From CAZAEB01 sp964484095 (GTDB taxonomy: Bacteria; Patescibacteriota; Microgenomatia; UBA12405; BS750m-G30), in contig CAZAEB010000028.1 in assembly GCA_964484095.1 (NCBI GenBank), positions 1 to 6,907 on the forward strand: a stretch of 6,907 bases of DNA. The letters are read 5' to 3'. The translations under genes were made by a program, and so were the position numbers. The notes under the pieces are model-generated. The model saw nothing but the letters and a program-made list of their open reading frames with translations. It was not told the origin of the DNA and ran no database searches. Shown here one piece after another: positions 1 through 6,224 of the stretch; the stretch's first letter is position 1, and each line of letters begins with the position of its first letter.

Positions 1-1049
1 CGGCAGTGTATCTGGTTGGTAAAAGTCAAGAAACCCGCCGTGAGGCCGCTTTGTCTGACTCAGGAGCCGGATTTACCAATATAAAAGGGCCTGGCGTTGG
101 CTGGTGGCCATGGCCGGAAGACAGTTCAAATCCTGTCCCGGCACCGACAGGGGGAAAATGCGTCATTGATAAAAACAACATTGAAAATTCATACTGCGAG
201 GCTAGTTATGACGGCGGTTCACCGATCGCTTATTCGGCAGTTAGGGCTTTTTGTTATGGTAAACATGATAACTGCAATCAGAATAAAACTTTTAATAATG
301 CCGGCGCAACTAGCATGAGATTGGGTCCTCTATATTGCAATATGACCATCCAAGTGGATACTTTTTCCGGAGCTTGCGAAACTTTTTCTGGTGATGAGAG
401 AAAATGTGACAATGTTCACCCTCCCTTAGACTATTTTGTTTATTATACCGGTCCTTGTGAGTTGACCTGTTTTTCTGATTGTGATGCTAACGCTGTTCCA
501 GATCCCTGTCCGAAGATAATTGCCGGTGGAGTTGAGGTTCAGTTGGAGTGCAACAGCTCTTCCGGAGCTTGTGTTAACCCTGCGTGTTCAGCAAATGACG
601 ACTGTGCTTGTCCGCCCAGTCCCACTCCGACTGCAACGGTGACTTTAACTCCTACGCCATCTCCAACCGGAACACTGACTCCATCACCGTCACCGACTTC
701 AACTCCGACCCCTCCTTTTAAACCTCAGTGTGACTATTGCCAGGTGTATAACCAAGACTGGGAGCAGATTACCGATCTGTCAACTTTGAGTCTTGACCAA
801 ACAGTCTATTTTGCTGCTAAAGGTTCAACCACTTCTCCTTTAGGGATTTCTAAAGCAAGATTCAAAATTAGAAATGGGGCAGAGGCGATTTGGTGCGGAG
901 GCAGTGGCAACCAGATTGTTGATAACTGGTGTGAAACAACAAATTGGAGGGAGGAAGTGGGTTACTATGTAAGCTATACTATTTCTTCATCCGGAAGCTA
1001 TACAGTTGTGTCAATGGTTTACAATCAGTCTGATTTTGACTGGTATTAA
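1..1049 (+). CDS. Cys-rich secreted surface protein with Pro/Thr linker, 5' truncated
   Basis: The frame is open from base 3 to the TAA at 1047-1049. A GTG at base 6 could start it formally, but no signal peptide follows, so the real start almost certainly lies upstream of the window. The visible part has three zones. First is a Cys-rich region (about 6-611) with 16 cysteines, including closely spaced pairs. Next is a Pro/Thr/Ser linker (about 612-722). Last is a C-terminal module of about 105 residues with four more cysteines, opening with CDYC and predicted to be beta-rich (alternating hydrophobic residues, many Ser/Thr/Tyr). The 20 cysteines and the linker point to an extracytoplasmic protein held by disulfides; this is inference. 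No C-terminal membrane segment or sorting signal is present. The next gene starts one base after the stop, so the two are probably co-transcribed. I do not recognise a named family; adhesin or other surface protein is the broad guess. Confidence 0.7.
   Translation, partial: AVYLVGKSQETRREAALSDSGAGFTNIKGPGVGWWPWPEDSSNPVPAPTGGKCVIDKNNIENSYCEASYDGGSPIAYSAVRAFCYGKHDNCNQNKTFNNAGATSMRLGPLYCNMTIQVDTFSGACETFSGDERKCDNVHPPLDYFVYYTGPCELTCFSDCDANAVPDPCPKIIAGGVEVQLECNSSSGACVNPACSANDDCACPPSPTPTATVTLTPTPSPTGTLTPSPSPTSTPTPPFKPQCDYCQVYNQDWEQITDLSTLSLDQTVYFAAKGSTTSPLGISKARFKIRNGAEAIWCGGSGNQIVDNWCETTNWREEVGYYVSYTISSSGSYTVVSMVYNQSDFDWY
612..722 (+). repeat. Pro/Thr/Ser-rich linker, low-complexity coding repeat
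   Basis: This in-frame stretch of the first gene is almost entirely Pro, Thr and Ser codons with a TP/SP periodicity. It separates the Cys-rich region from the C-terminal module and probably forms an extended, flexible extracellular spacer. The subsegment 654-689 matches 1249-1284 of the next gene at 30 of 36 bases without gaps and in the same codon frame. Confidence 0.8.
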
Positions 1050-1050
1050 T

Positions 1051-1530
1051 ATGGGAAGTAAAAAAAGTACATATCTGGTTTTAGTGATGGTGGCGACGGT
1101 AGTCCTGGCGGTGCTGGGAATTATTTTGGCGATGAAAATATATAAGTTAAGGATCGAGCCAATTGCTCCTACCACTCCTCAAAAAGCGGCCGCCAGAGAC
1201 CCTATTGATGCTTGCACTCTTAGTTTTACTATTAGCCAACCGTCAGTAACGCCAACTCCAACCGGAGAACTGACGCCATCGCCAACTCCTATTCCAACAG
1301 CGACTATTACTCCAACCCTAACTGTTACCCCAATTCTGACCAGTACTCCCGTTCCAACAGTCACCAATACCCCAACACCAACGCCAACATATATTCCGGG
1401 AGAACCGACCCCTACCGCCCAGCCAACAATTCCGGTTGAGCTTCCCAAGGTAGGAATAACTTTTCCTGGTGGAGGAGCAGTAGTTGGTGGACTGATCTTT
1501 GTTCTTTCTGCTTTGCTAATTCTTCTTTAA
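1051..1530 (+). CDS. Two-TM surface protein with long Pro/Thr linker, unknown function
   Basis: The protein has 159 residues. The ATG at 1051, one base after the preceding stop, is preferred over an in-frame ATG at 1006: it avoids a long overlap and puts a Lys pair just before the first membrane helix. Residues 8-31 are a strong transmembrane segment or uncleaved signal anchor, followed by a basic YKLR stretch. A short region has a single cysteine (C55, in DACTLSF). A Pro/Thr linker spans roughly residues 64-129. The C-terminus has LPKVG (131-135), a Gly-rich turn and a second hydrophobic helix (about 141-159) running to the last residue with no basic tail. Topology is inferred: both ends at or in the membrane and the linker outside. 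LPKVG followed by a hydrophobic end resembles a sortase signal (LPxTG) but has Val for Thr and lacks the positive tail, so anchoring by sortase is only a possibility. It is likely co-expressed with the upstream Cys-rich gene. No named family recognised. Confidence 0.75.
   Translation: MGSKKSTYLVLVMVATVVLAVLGIILAMKIYKLRIEPIAPTTPQKAAARDPIDACTLSFTISQPSVTPTPTGELTPSPTPIPTATITPTLTVTPILTSTPVPTVTNTPTPTPTYIPGEPTPTAQPTIPVELPKVGITFPGGGAVVGGLIFVLSALLILL
1240..1440 (+). repeat. Pro/Thr-rich linker, low-complexity coding repeat
   Basis: About 67 codons are dominated by Thr-Pro pairs with occasional hydrophobic residues (Ile, Val, Leu). The DNA shows a recurring CCAAC(A/T/C) pattern. The segment 1249-1284 is the counterpart of 654-689. 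The opposite strand is open here only because of this composition. Confidence 0.8.
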
Positions 1531-1549
1531 GTCTAATTCAAGCCGGAAA

Positions 1550-1558
1550 TGGTAAAAT
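1550..1558 (+). promoter_or_regulatory. Putative extended -10 promoter of the glycosidase-GalU operon
   Basis: TGGTAAAAT fits an extended -10 element (TGn followed by TAAAAT, the hexamer being 1553-1558). No good -35 box lies about 17 bases upstream. The GTG start at 1568 is 9 bases beyond the -10 box, so transcription would begin about 3 bases before or at the start codon. This would be a near-leaderless message. Confidence 0.45.
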
Positions 1559-1567
1559 TAGCTTGCA

Positions 1568-3301
1568 GTGAAAACTAAGACACTCTGGGCAGTTTTGCTT
1601 TTTTTATTTCTATTCTTTCCGAAAACAGTTTCGGCTACTGCCGAGATTTCCTCTCAAAATAATAAATTTGGCATTCATTTAGCAGTCGCCAGTGAGGAAG
1701 AACTTATCGATGCCGCTAAACTTGTAAACGAATCCGGGGATTGGGGATATGTAACCGTGGTTATTCAGGAGAATGATAGAGACTTAAAAAAATGGCAGGC
1801 AGTTTTTGACAGAATGAGAGAACTTCATCTTATCCCTATTGTTAGAATTGCCGCCTCTCCGGAAGGGGACTACTGGCAAAGACCAAACCCGCCCCAGGCC
1901 AGCTCCTGGGCCGACTTTTTAAATTCCCTCCACTGGGTGGTCAAAAACCGATACGTTGTTTTATTTAATGAGCCTAATCATGGCAGTGAATGGGGAGGAG
2001 AGGTCGACCCTCAAGGCTTTGCGAAAGTAATAAAAGCCTTTTCGAAAGCTTTAAAAGAAAGGTCTGATGATTATTTTGTGATGATGGCCGGTTTTGATGC
2101 CGCCGCTCCCAGCCAACCTTCTAAATATGAAGACGAGTCGGTTTTTTTGAGTAAGATGGATGAGTCGGTTGAGGGAGGACTACCGGTTCTTTTTGAAAAC
2201 CTTGATGGTTGGGCTTCTCATTCGTATCCAAATCATGGGTTTGTCGGTTCTCCAATGGGCAGTGGCCGAAACTCGATAAAAACTTATCTTTGGGAGCTGG
2301 AACTGCTAAAAAGGTATGGGGTGGGCAAAAATCTGCCGGTGTTTATCACTGAAACAGGCTGGCCTCATTTTGAGGGGATTGAAAGCCAGCATGGTTTGTA
2401 TTCTGCCGGCAAGGTGGCAGAGTACTTTTCGATATATTATGAAAGGGTAACTTCTGACTCAAAAGTGGTTGCGATTACTCCGTTTATTCTAAACTATCAG
2501 GCAGAACCCTTTGATCATTTTTCCTGGAGGAAGCCAGGGGATCAGAAAGATTTTTATCCTCAATATGAACAAATCAAGGGAGTAAAAAAAGTAATAGGAA
2601 ATCCGGTTCAGGAGCAAAACTTTTCCATTCAAAACATTCTTCCGGAAAAGCTTATTCAGGACTCAACATATAAAATACCACTAATTATTAAAAATGAGGG
2701 CCAAGCAATTTGGGATAAAGAGGATGGTTATCATCTTGAGCTTATTGGAGGTACCACTGATCTGGAATACTTTTTTTCCGAGTTTTCTGGTTTAAAGCCT
2801 TTTGAGGAAACGTTAATTCAACTGCATTTAAAAGTAGCAAGCAGACCGGGTAAAAAAGATTTAGCAATTGTCGTTTCTAAGGAAGGGGAAAAAGTATCTC
2901 CGGAAATTTATTGGCCTTTAGAGATTGTTGGTGCAGTTGACCTTTCTTTGAAAGTGAATTTGTTTCCTAAACTGAAAAGTTCCGGTAATGATTTTACCGT
3001 TTTAATTTACAACGACAGACAGGAGGTTGTTTTTGAAAAAAGAGAGATGAGAATTGAGAACGGGAAGGGACAGCTTGCCGAAGTTCACAATTTGATAATC
3101 GGTGGCCGGTATAGAATAGTAATATTAAAACCATATTATCTGCCTCGCCAGTCAATAATCGTCCTCGAAAATGAAGAGAATAAAGTAGCTTTTAGAAAGA
3201 TGTTTCCGGTTGATTTTAACAAGGATGGAAAGTTGTCTTTTGATGACGTTGTTGTTTTTTTTAACAATTTGAGTGATATTATATTAAGACATGCAGATTA
3301 A
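1568..3301 (+). CDS. Secreted clan GH-A-type glycoside hydrolase with Ig-like domain and dockerin-like tail
   Basis: The protein has 577 residues. The GTG at 1568 is the first usable start, since an in-frame TAG lies at 1559-1561, and a signal peptide follows directly (basic KTK, hydrophobic 6-18, probable cleavage after VSA-23 or ATA-25). Residues about 30-345 look like a TIM barrel with the two catalytic glutamates of retaining clan GH-A enzymes: NEPN at 134-137 (E135, acid/base) and ITETGW at 260-265 (E262, nucleophile). The exact GH family and substrate cannot be fixed by eye; GH5, GH39 or GH17-like relatives are possible. Residues about 355-455 resemble an NBR1-type Ig-like domain (conserved Trp at 382, then a DGYHLELIGG motif). 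Residues about 458-545 form a second beta-rich domain. The end carries a dockerin/EF-hand-type calcium loop, D549-x-N551-x-D553-G554 with D560 at position 12, but only one copy; a classical dockerin has two. The stop overlaps the GalU-like gene by 11 bases, indicating an operon. Confidence 0.8.
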   Translation: MKTKTLWAVLLFLFLFFPKTVSATAEISSQNNKFGIHLAVASEEELIDAAKLVNESGDWGYVTVVIQENDRDLKKWQAVFDRMRELHLIPIVRIAASPEGDYWQRPNPPQASSWADFLNSLHWVVKNRYVVLFNEPNHGSEWGGEVDPQGFAKVIKAFSKALKERSDDYFVMMAGFDAAAPSQPSKYEDESVFLSKMDESVEGGLPVLFENLDGWASHSYPNHGFVGSPMGSGRNSIKTYLWELELLKRYGVGKNLPVFITETGWPHFEGIESQHGLYSAGKVAEYFSIYYERVTSDSKVVAITPFILNYQAEPFDHFSWRKPGDQKDFYPQYEQIKGVKKVIGNPVQEQNFSIQNILPEKLIQDSTYKIPLIIKNEGQAIWDKEDGYHLELIGGTTDLEYFFSEFSGLKPFEETLIQLHLKVASRPGKKDLAIVVSKEGEKVSPEIYWPLEIVGAVDLSLKVNLFPKLKSSGNDFTVLIYNDRQEVVFEKREMRIENGKGQLAEVHNLIIGGRYRIVILKPYYLPRQSIIVLENEENKVAFRKMFPVDFNKDGKLSFDDVVVFFNNLSDIILRHAD

Positions 3302-4169
3302 AAAAGGCGTTATTGCCGCCGCCGGAAGAGGGACAAGATTTTTGCCGGTAGTAAAAGGATATCCCAAAGAGTTGGTAGCGATTTTAGATAAGCCGAATAT
3401 TCAATATTTAGTAGAGGAGATGGTGGGGGCAGGAATTGAAGAGATCGCTATTGTTCATCGCCACGGTGATAACAAGATTAAAAAATATTTTACTCCTGAT
3501 CTAGAGCTGGAAAAGTTCTTAAAAGAGTCGGGAAAAGAAAAGTTTTTGGAAAGCTTGAGATATATTTGGAAAAAGGTTAAGCTGTGGCGGTTTATCCCCC
3601 AAGGCAAGAGCCTTCCTTACGGCAACGCTTCACCAGCTCTGGCGGCAAAAGGATTTTTGGGAAAAGACCCATTTGTGTTCATGTTTGGTGATGACATGTT
3701 GATTGAAGATAGTCCGGGAGGGTATATCAGTCATCTTATTGATATTTTTCAAAAGTACCAACCGGCGGCAGTTATGGGGGTTCAAGAGGTACCATGGGAG
3801 GAGATTAGTCGTTATGGGAGTGTAAAGTACATGAAAGATAAAAATTATCCCAACAGAATTTCAGCAATTTTTGAGAAGCTCTCCGCTGATAAAGCTTTAT
3901 CAAACTTTGCCCAGTTTGGAAGATTCATTTTTTCGCCCAAGCTTTTTGAGGCAATAGCTAAACAAAAACTAGGCAAAAACAATGAGCTTTGGCTTGCTGA
4001 CAGTAATAATATTCTTGCCAAAGAGGATGTGGTTATTGCCGAGCCGATAAAAAAAGGCGAGTGGGTAACCACCGGTGATCCCTTGCGCTGGCTTAAAATA
4101 AACATAAAGATGGGGCTAAGAGATAAGGAGATGAAAAAAGATCTTTCCCAGTTTATTAAAGGCCTTTAG
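3291..4169 (+). CDS. GalU-type sugar-1-phosphate nucleotidyltransferase, divergent
   Basis: The protein has 292 residues, a normal length for GalU (UTP-glucose-1-phosphate uridylyltransferase, which makes UDP-glucose in the cytoplasm for glycan synthesis). The N-terminal nucleotide-binding signature is clear: AAAGRGTRFLP (9-19), K22, PKE (25-27) and LDKPNIQY (32-39). GDD at 133-135 supplies the first metal Asp. FEK (194-196), SNFAQFGR (204-211) and NELWLAD (231-237) match the sugar-phosphate half of the family. Two key places differ from E. coli GalU. The GLGHA region is replaced by LPYGNASPA (108-116), and the DCG motif carrying the second metal Asp reads TTG (260-262), so Thr sits where Asp is expected. 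The substrate may therefore not be UTP plus glucose-1-phosphate, so I give no symbol. The ATG at 3291 lies within the end of the glycosidase gene; no Shine-Dalgarno site is visible and translational coupling is likely. It ends flush against the convergent minus-strand gene. Confidence 0.8.
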   Translation: MQIKKGVIAAAGRGTRFLPVVKGYPKELVAILDKPNIQYLVEEMVGAGIEEIAIVHRHGDNKIKKYFTPDLELEKFLKESGKEKFLESLRYIWKKVKLWRFIPQGKSLPYGNASPALAAKGFLGKDPFVFMFGDDMLIEDSPGGYISHLIDIFQKYQPAAVMGVQEVPWEEISRYGSVKYMKDKNYPNRISAIFEKLSADKALSNFAQFGRFIFSPKLFEAIAKQKLGKNNELWLADSNNILAKEDVVIAEPIKKGEWVTTGDPLRWLKINIKMGLRDKEMKKDLSQFIKGL

Positions 4170-4691
4170 TTAGTTGCCATATTTTTCTTGTGGGTTTTCT
4201 TCTGGTGGAGAATAGTAAAGATCAAAATAAATTCCTACAGAGGTTTGTATTAAGGGAGGTCTTGATTTGCCGGGATTGTTGCCGGCAAGAGTTTGCAGAT
4301 TGCCCCAAACGGTTTCTATAATTTTCATAGATTTTAATGCTTTTTCCATGTCTCGTGCATTTAATCGAGATTTTCTAATTTGTTCTGTTAAATCGGAGAT
4401 CAGCTCTTCAATATCTTTTCCCTCGTTCTTTTCTGAAATTTCGTCTACTACCTGTTGGGCGCTGAGGGTAACTTGGTTTTCAATACTTTCCCCATCTGGT
4501 TTTGGAGGTTGTTTAACAGAGAATTTAAGGACTTCATTGGAAAGTTCAGATAGTCCGTCTAATTGTAAAAATACGCTCACTGAGGCAATTTTATTGTTTA
4601 AAGCATCTCCCGCCGCACCTCTCACGGCGGTGTGGGCCTGCTCGGTGGTGGTTAACTCTAATTTATTGTCCTGCTCACTTTTTTCTTCCAT
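4170..4691 (-). CDS. Hypothetical acidic soluble protein
   Basis: The protein has 173 residues, with no signal peptide, membrane helix or cysteine. It is acidic and largely helical in appearance: the middle third (about 75-130) is rich in Glu, Lys, Leu and Asp and could form a helical bundle or short coiled coil. The N-terminal 20 residues and the Pro/Glu-rich C-terminal tail look disordered. A YFDLYY cluster lies close to the end. I recognise no family. This strand is preferred over the overlapping plus-strand frame because the alternative translation is Ser/Cys/Phe-rich shadow sequence, and because an independent promoter with leaderless geometry precedes this ATG. The stop (TAA, 4172-4170) directly abuts the stop of the GalU-like gene, and the start is divergent from the M16 peptidase gene across 46 bases. 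Confidence 0.7.
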   Translation of the reverse strand: MEEKSEQDNKLELTTTEQAHTAVRGAAGDALNNKIASVSVFLQLDGLSELSNEVLKFSVKQPPKPDGESIENQVTLSAQQVVDEISEKNEGKDIEELISDLTEQIRKSRLNARDMEKALKSMKIIETVWGNLQTLAGNNPGKSRPPLIQTSVGIYFDLYYSPPEENPQEKYGN

Positions 4692-4697
4692 TTTTCT

Positions 4698-4706
4698 AGA
4701 ATACCA
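4698..4706 (-). promoter_or_regulatory. Putative extended -10 promoter, leaderless start of the minus-strand gene
   Basis: On the minus strand the sequence reads TGGTATTCT, an extended -10 (TGn plus TATTCT, the hexamer at 4703-4698). It is followed by exactly six bases (AGAAAA) and then the ATG at 4691. A start point about 7 bases past the -10 box would fall on the start codon. No TTGACA-like -35 is evident. Confidence 0.5.
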
Positions 4707-4722
4707 TAGTTTTAAAATTAAG

Positions 4723-4731
4723 TGTTATAAT
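4723..4731 (+). promoter_or_regulatory. Extended -10 promoter, leaderless start of the M16 peptidase gene
   Basis: TGTTATAAT is a perfect extended -10 element with a consensus TATAAT at 4726-4731. Exactly six bases separate it from the ATG at 4738, so the transcript should begin at or next to the A of the start codon. No -35 consensus is present; the expected -35 position overlaps the -10 box of the divergent minus-strand promoter. Confidence 0.65.
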
Positions 4732-4737
4732 CTCTGC

Positions 4738-5970
4738 ATGAATGTTGCTCAGTTTAAATTAAAAAACGGTCTTAATGTTATTTTGGTTCCTCAGCCTGAA
4801 GCAACTTCAGTAGCCATTGAGCTGATGGTTAAGGTTGGCTCTAAACATGAAAAAGTTTCCCAGGAGGGGCTGGCTCATTTTTTTGAACATATGGTTTTTA
4901 AAGGAACGGAAAAATGGCCGACGTCCCAAAAACTGACCCGGTTTTTAGACGGAATAGGGGCAATATATAACGCATTTACCAGTAAAGAAAGAACTGCTTA
5001 CTGGGTAAAAGTGGCTCCGAGATATTTTAACAGCGGCCTTGAGGTGGTTTCTCAACTACTTAATCATTCGCTGGTTAAGGCTGAAGAGATAGAGGTTGAA
5101 AAGGGAGTGATTATTGAGGAGATGAATATGTATGAAGATCAGCCGTCAGACTGGGTTGAAGATCTTTTTGAGCAGCAGCTTTTGGGAAAAAATCGCTTAG
5201 GAAGATCAACCTTGGGAAGAAAAGAAGTGATAAGAGGGGTGAGTAGAAAAGATTTTTTGGAGTTTCGCAAAGGGTGGTACCATCCTCAAAGAATGAGTTT
5301 GGCGGTGGTGGGAAAGACAGGGGATATTGAAAGAGTCAAAGAAAGAATCGCCAAGCTTTTTGACGGTAGAAAGGGAGTAGAAAAAAACGAGCCTCAGGTA
5401 AAGGTAAAGTCAAAAAAAGAAAAGATTTTTTGGCAGGGCAAAAACACCCAGCAAACTCATTTTTTGGTGGGACTGCCGACATTTTCGATTGCTGATAATC
5501 GCTGGCCGGAGCTTCATGTGGTTAATGGTGTTTTGGGCAGGGGAATGAGCTCCAGGCTTTGGCGGGTGGTTAGAGAAAAAAGAGGCTGGGCGTATTATGT
5601 GTATTCATATTGCCGAGAATATTCTCAAGCCGGATTTTTGGCAATAGCGGCGGGAGTGAAAAACGAAGTGGCAAAAGAAGCGATTGGTTTAGTAGAAAAA
5701 GAGATTAGTAAAATAAGCAAAGATCTCAAAAAAAACGAGGTGGAAAAAACCAGGAGAATGATTATCGGTAGAATTATGATTTCAATGGAAGATCCAGCCG
5801 AAATTACTACTATACTAAACACTAATTGGCTTTTAAGAAAAGAAATAATCAGACCGGAAGATGTTGCCAAAAAGATAGAAAAGGTAACTTTTGAAAAGGC
5901 CAAAAATATTGCCAGTCAAATTTTTGTTCCTTCTAAAGTAAGAATTGCCGCAATTGGGCCAAAAAATTAA
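4738..5970 (+). CDS. M16-family zinc metallopeptidase (processing-peptidase/PqqL type)
   Basis: The protein has 410 residues, the length of single-unit M16B peptidases related to mitochondrial processing peptidase beta and Bacillus YmxG/MlpA. The inverted zinc motif HFFEH is at 47-51 (H47, H51 ligands; E50 catalytic base). The third ligand is a Glu in the IIEEM stretch; E128 lies at the canonical HxxEH-x76-E spacing. The N-terminal strand (KLKNGLNVILVPQP) and the HMVFKGT sequence are typical. The C-terminal inactive half is present, with GRGMSSRLWRVVREKRGWAY (278-297) matching the conserved region after the linker, so the gene is complete. There is no signal peptide, so a cytoplasmic role in degrading or processing peptides is likely; substrates are unknown. 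The frame stays open upstream to 4267, but that part is antisense to the minus-strand gene, and the TATAAT six bases before 4738 supports this ATG. It ends 2 bases before the stop of the convergent small gene. Confidence 0.9.
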   Translation: MNVAQFKLKNGLNVILVPQPEATSVAIELMVKVGSKHEKVSQEGLAHFFEHMVFKGTEKWPTSQKLTRFLDGIGAIYNAFTSKERTAYWVKVAPRYFNSGLEVVSQLLNHSLVKAEEIEVEKGVIIEEMNMYEDQPSDWVEDLFEQQLLGKNRLGRSTLGRKEVIRGVSRKDFLEFRKGWYHPQRMSLAVVGKTGDIERVKERIAKLFDGRKGVEKNEPQVKVKSKKEKIFWQGKNTQQTHFLVGLPTFSIADNRWPELHVVNGVLGRGMSSRLWRVVREKRGWAYYVYSYCREYSQAGFLAIAAGVKNEVAKEAIGLVEKEISKISKDLKKNEVEKTRRMIIGRIMISMEDPAEITTILNTNWLLRKEIIRPEDVAKKIEKVTFEKAKNIASQIFVPSKVRIAAIGPKN

Positions 5971-5972
5971 GG

Positions 5973-6224
5973 CTAGACATTGATTTTTTGAGGGTTTTGC
6001 CAAACGAGAACTGTTTCATTAATTTCTCCTCTGCCGTTTCCATTGGGTTCAAAGTTTAGTCCTCTCCATATTTGTTCTATTAAGTCGGAAAGTTTTACCT
6101 CATCGAGAGTAATATCTATTGCTTTTTGTCTGCGAGGTTGGTCGTAAAAATGTTCCGGATGGCAACCATATCTATTTCCTGCAATAAGTCTCCATGTCCG
6201 TGGCGGCTGTTCACAATAAGTCAT
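5973..6224 (-). CDS. Small hypothetical protein, translationally coupled
   Basis: The protein has 83 residues, starting with the ATG at 6224-6222, which overlaps the TGA of the upstream membrane-protein gene as ATGA. It is soluble, with no membrane segment or signal peptide. The N-terminal third is rich in Arg, Tyr, His and Pro with two cysteines (C4 and C21, the latter followed by His). The middle has an amphipathic stretch (DEVKLSDLIEQIWRGL), and the tail is Asn/Gly-rich ending in VLVWQNPQKINV. I recognise no family. A short tight gene with a coupled start argues that it is real, but its small size leaves doubt. No Shine-Dalgarno site is visible, so it probably depends on ribosomes finishing the upstream gene. 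Confidence 0.55.
   Translation of the reverse strand: MTYCEQPPRTWRLIAGNRYGCHPEHFYDQPRRQKAIDITLDEVKLSDLIEQIWRGLNFEPNGNGRGEINETVLVWQNPQKINV

Noticed and set aside
97..318. A short plus-strand frame inside the first gene
   Set aside because: It lies fully inside the Cys-rich coding region in another frame and has no start signal.
1006..1050. An earlier ATG for the two-TM surface protein
   Set aside because: It would overlap the upstream gene by 44 bases and add 15 residues before the membrane anchor; the ATG at 1051 fits better.
1179..1448. A minus-strand open frame encoding a Val/Gly-rich protein
   Set aside because: It is the antisense reading of the Pro/Thr linker; the VGVGVG pattern is a composition artefact.
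3845..4105. A minus-strand frame within the GalU-like gene
   Set aside because: It is a shadow of a well-supported coding region, with Ser/Leu-rich low-information sequence.
4267..4737. An N-terminal extension of about 157 residues on the M16 peptidase in the same frame
   Set aside because: It is antisense to the 173-residue minus-strand gene, its translation is Ser/Cys/Phe-rich with no resemblance to M16 N-termini, and a perfect TATAAT sits just before the ATG at 4738.
5625..5903. A minus-strand hydrophobic frame within the peptidase gene
   Set aside because: It is antisense to the conserved C-terminal half of M16; the Ile/Ser/Phe richness comes from Lys/Glu codons on the other strand.
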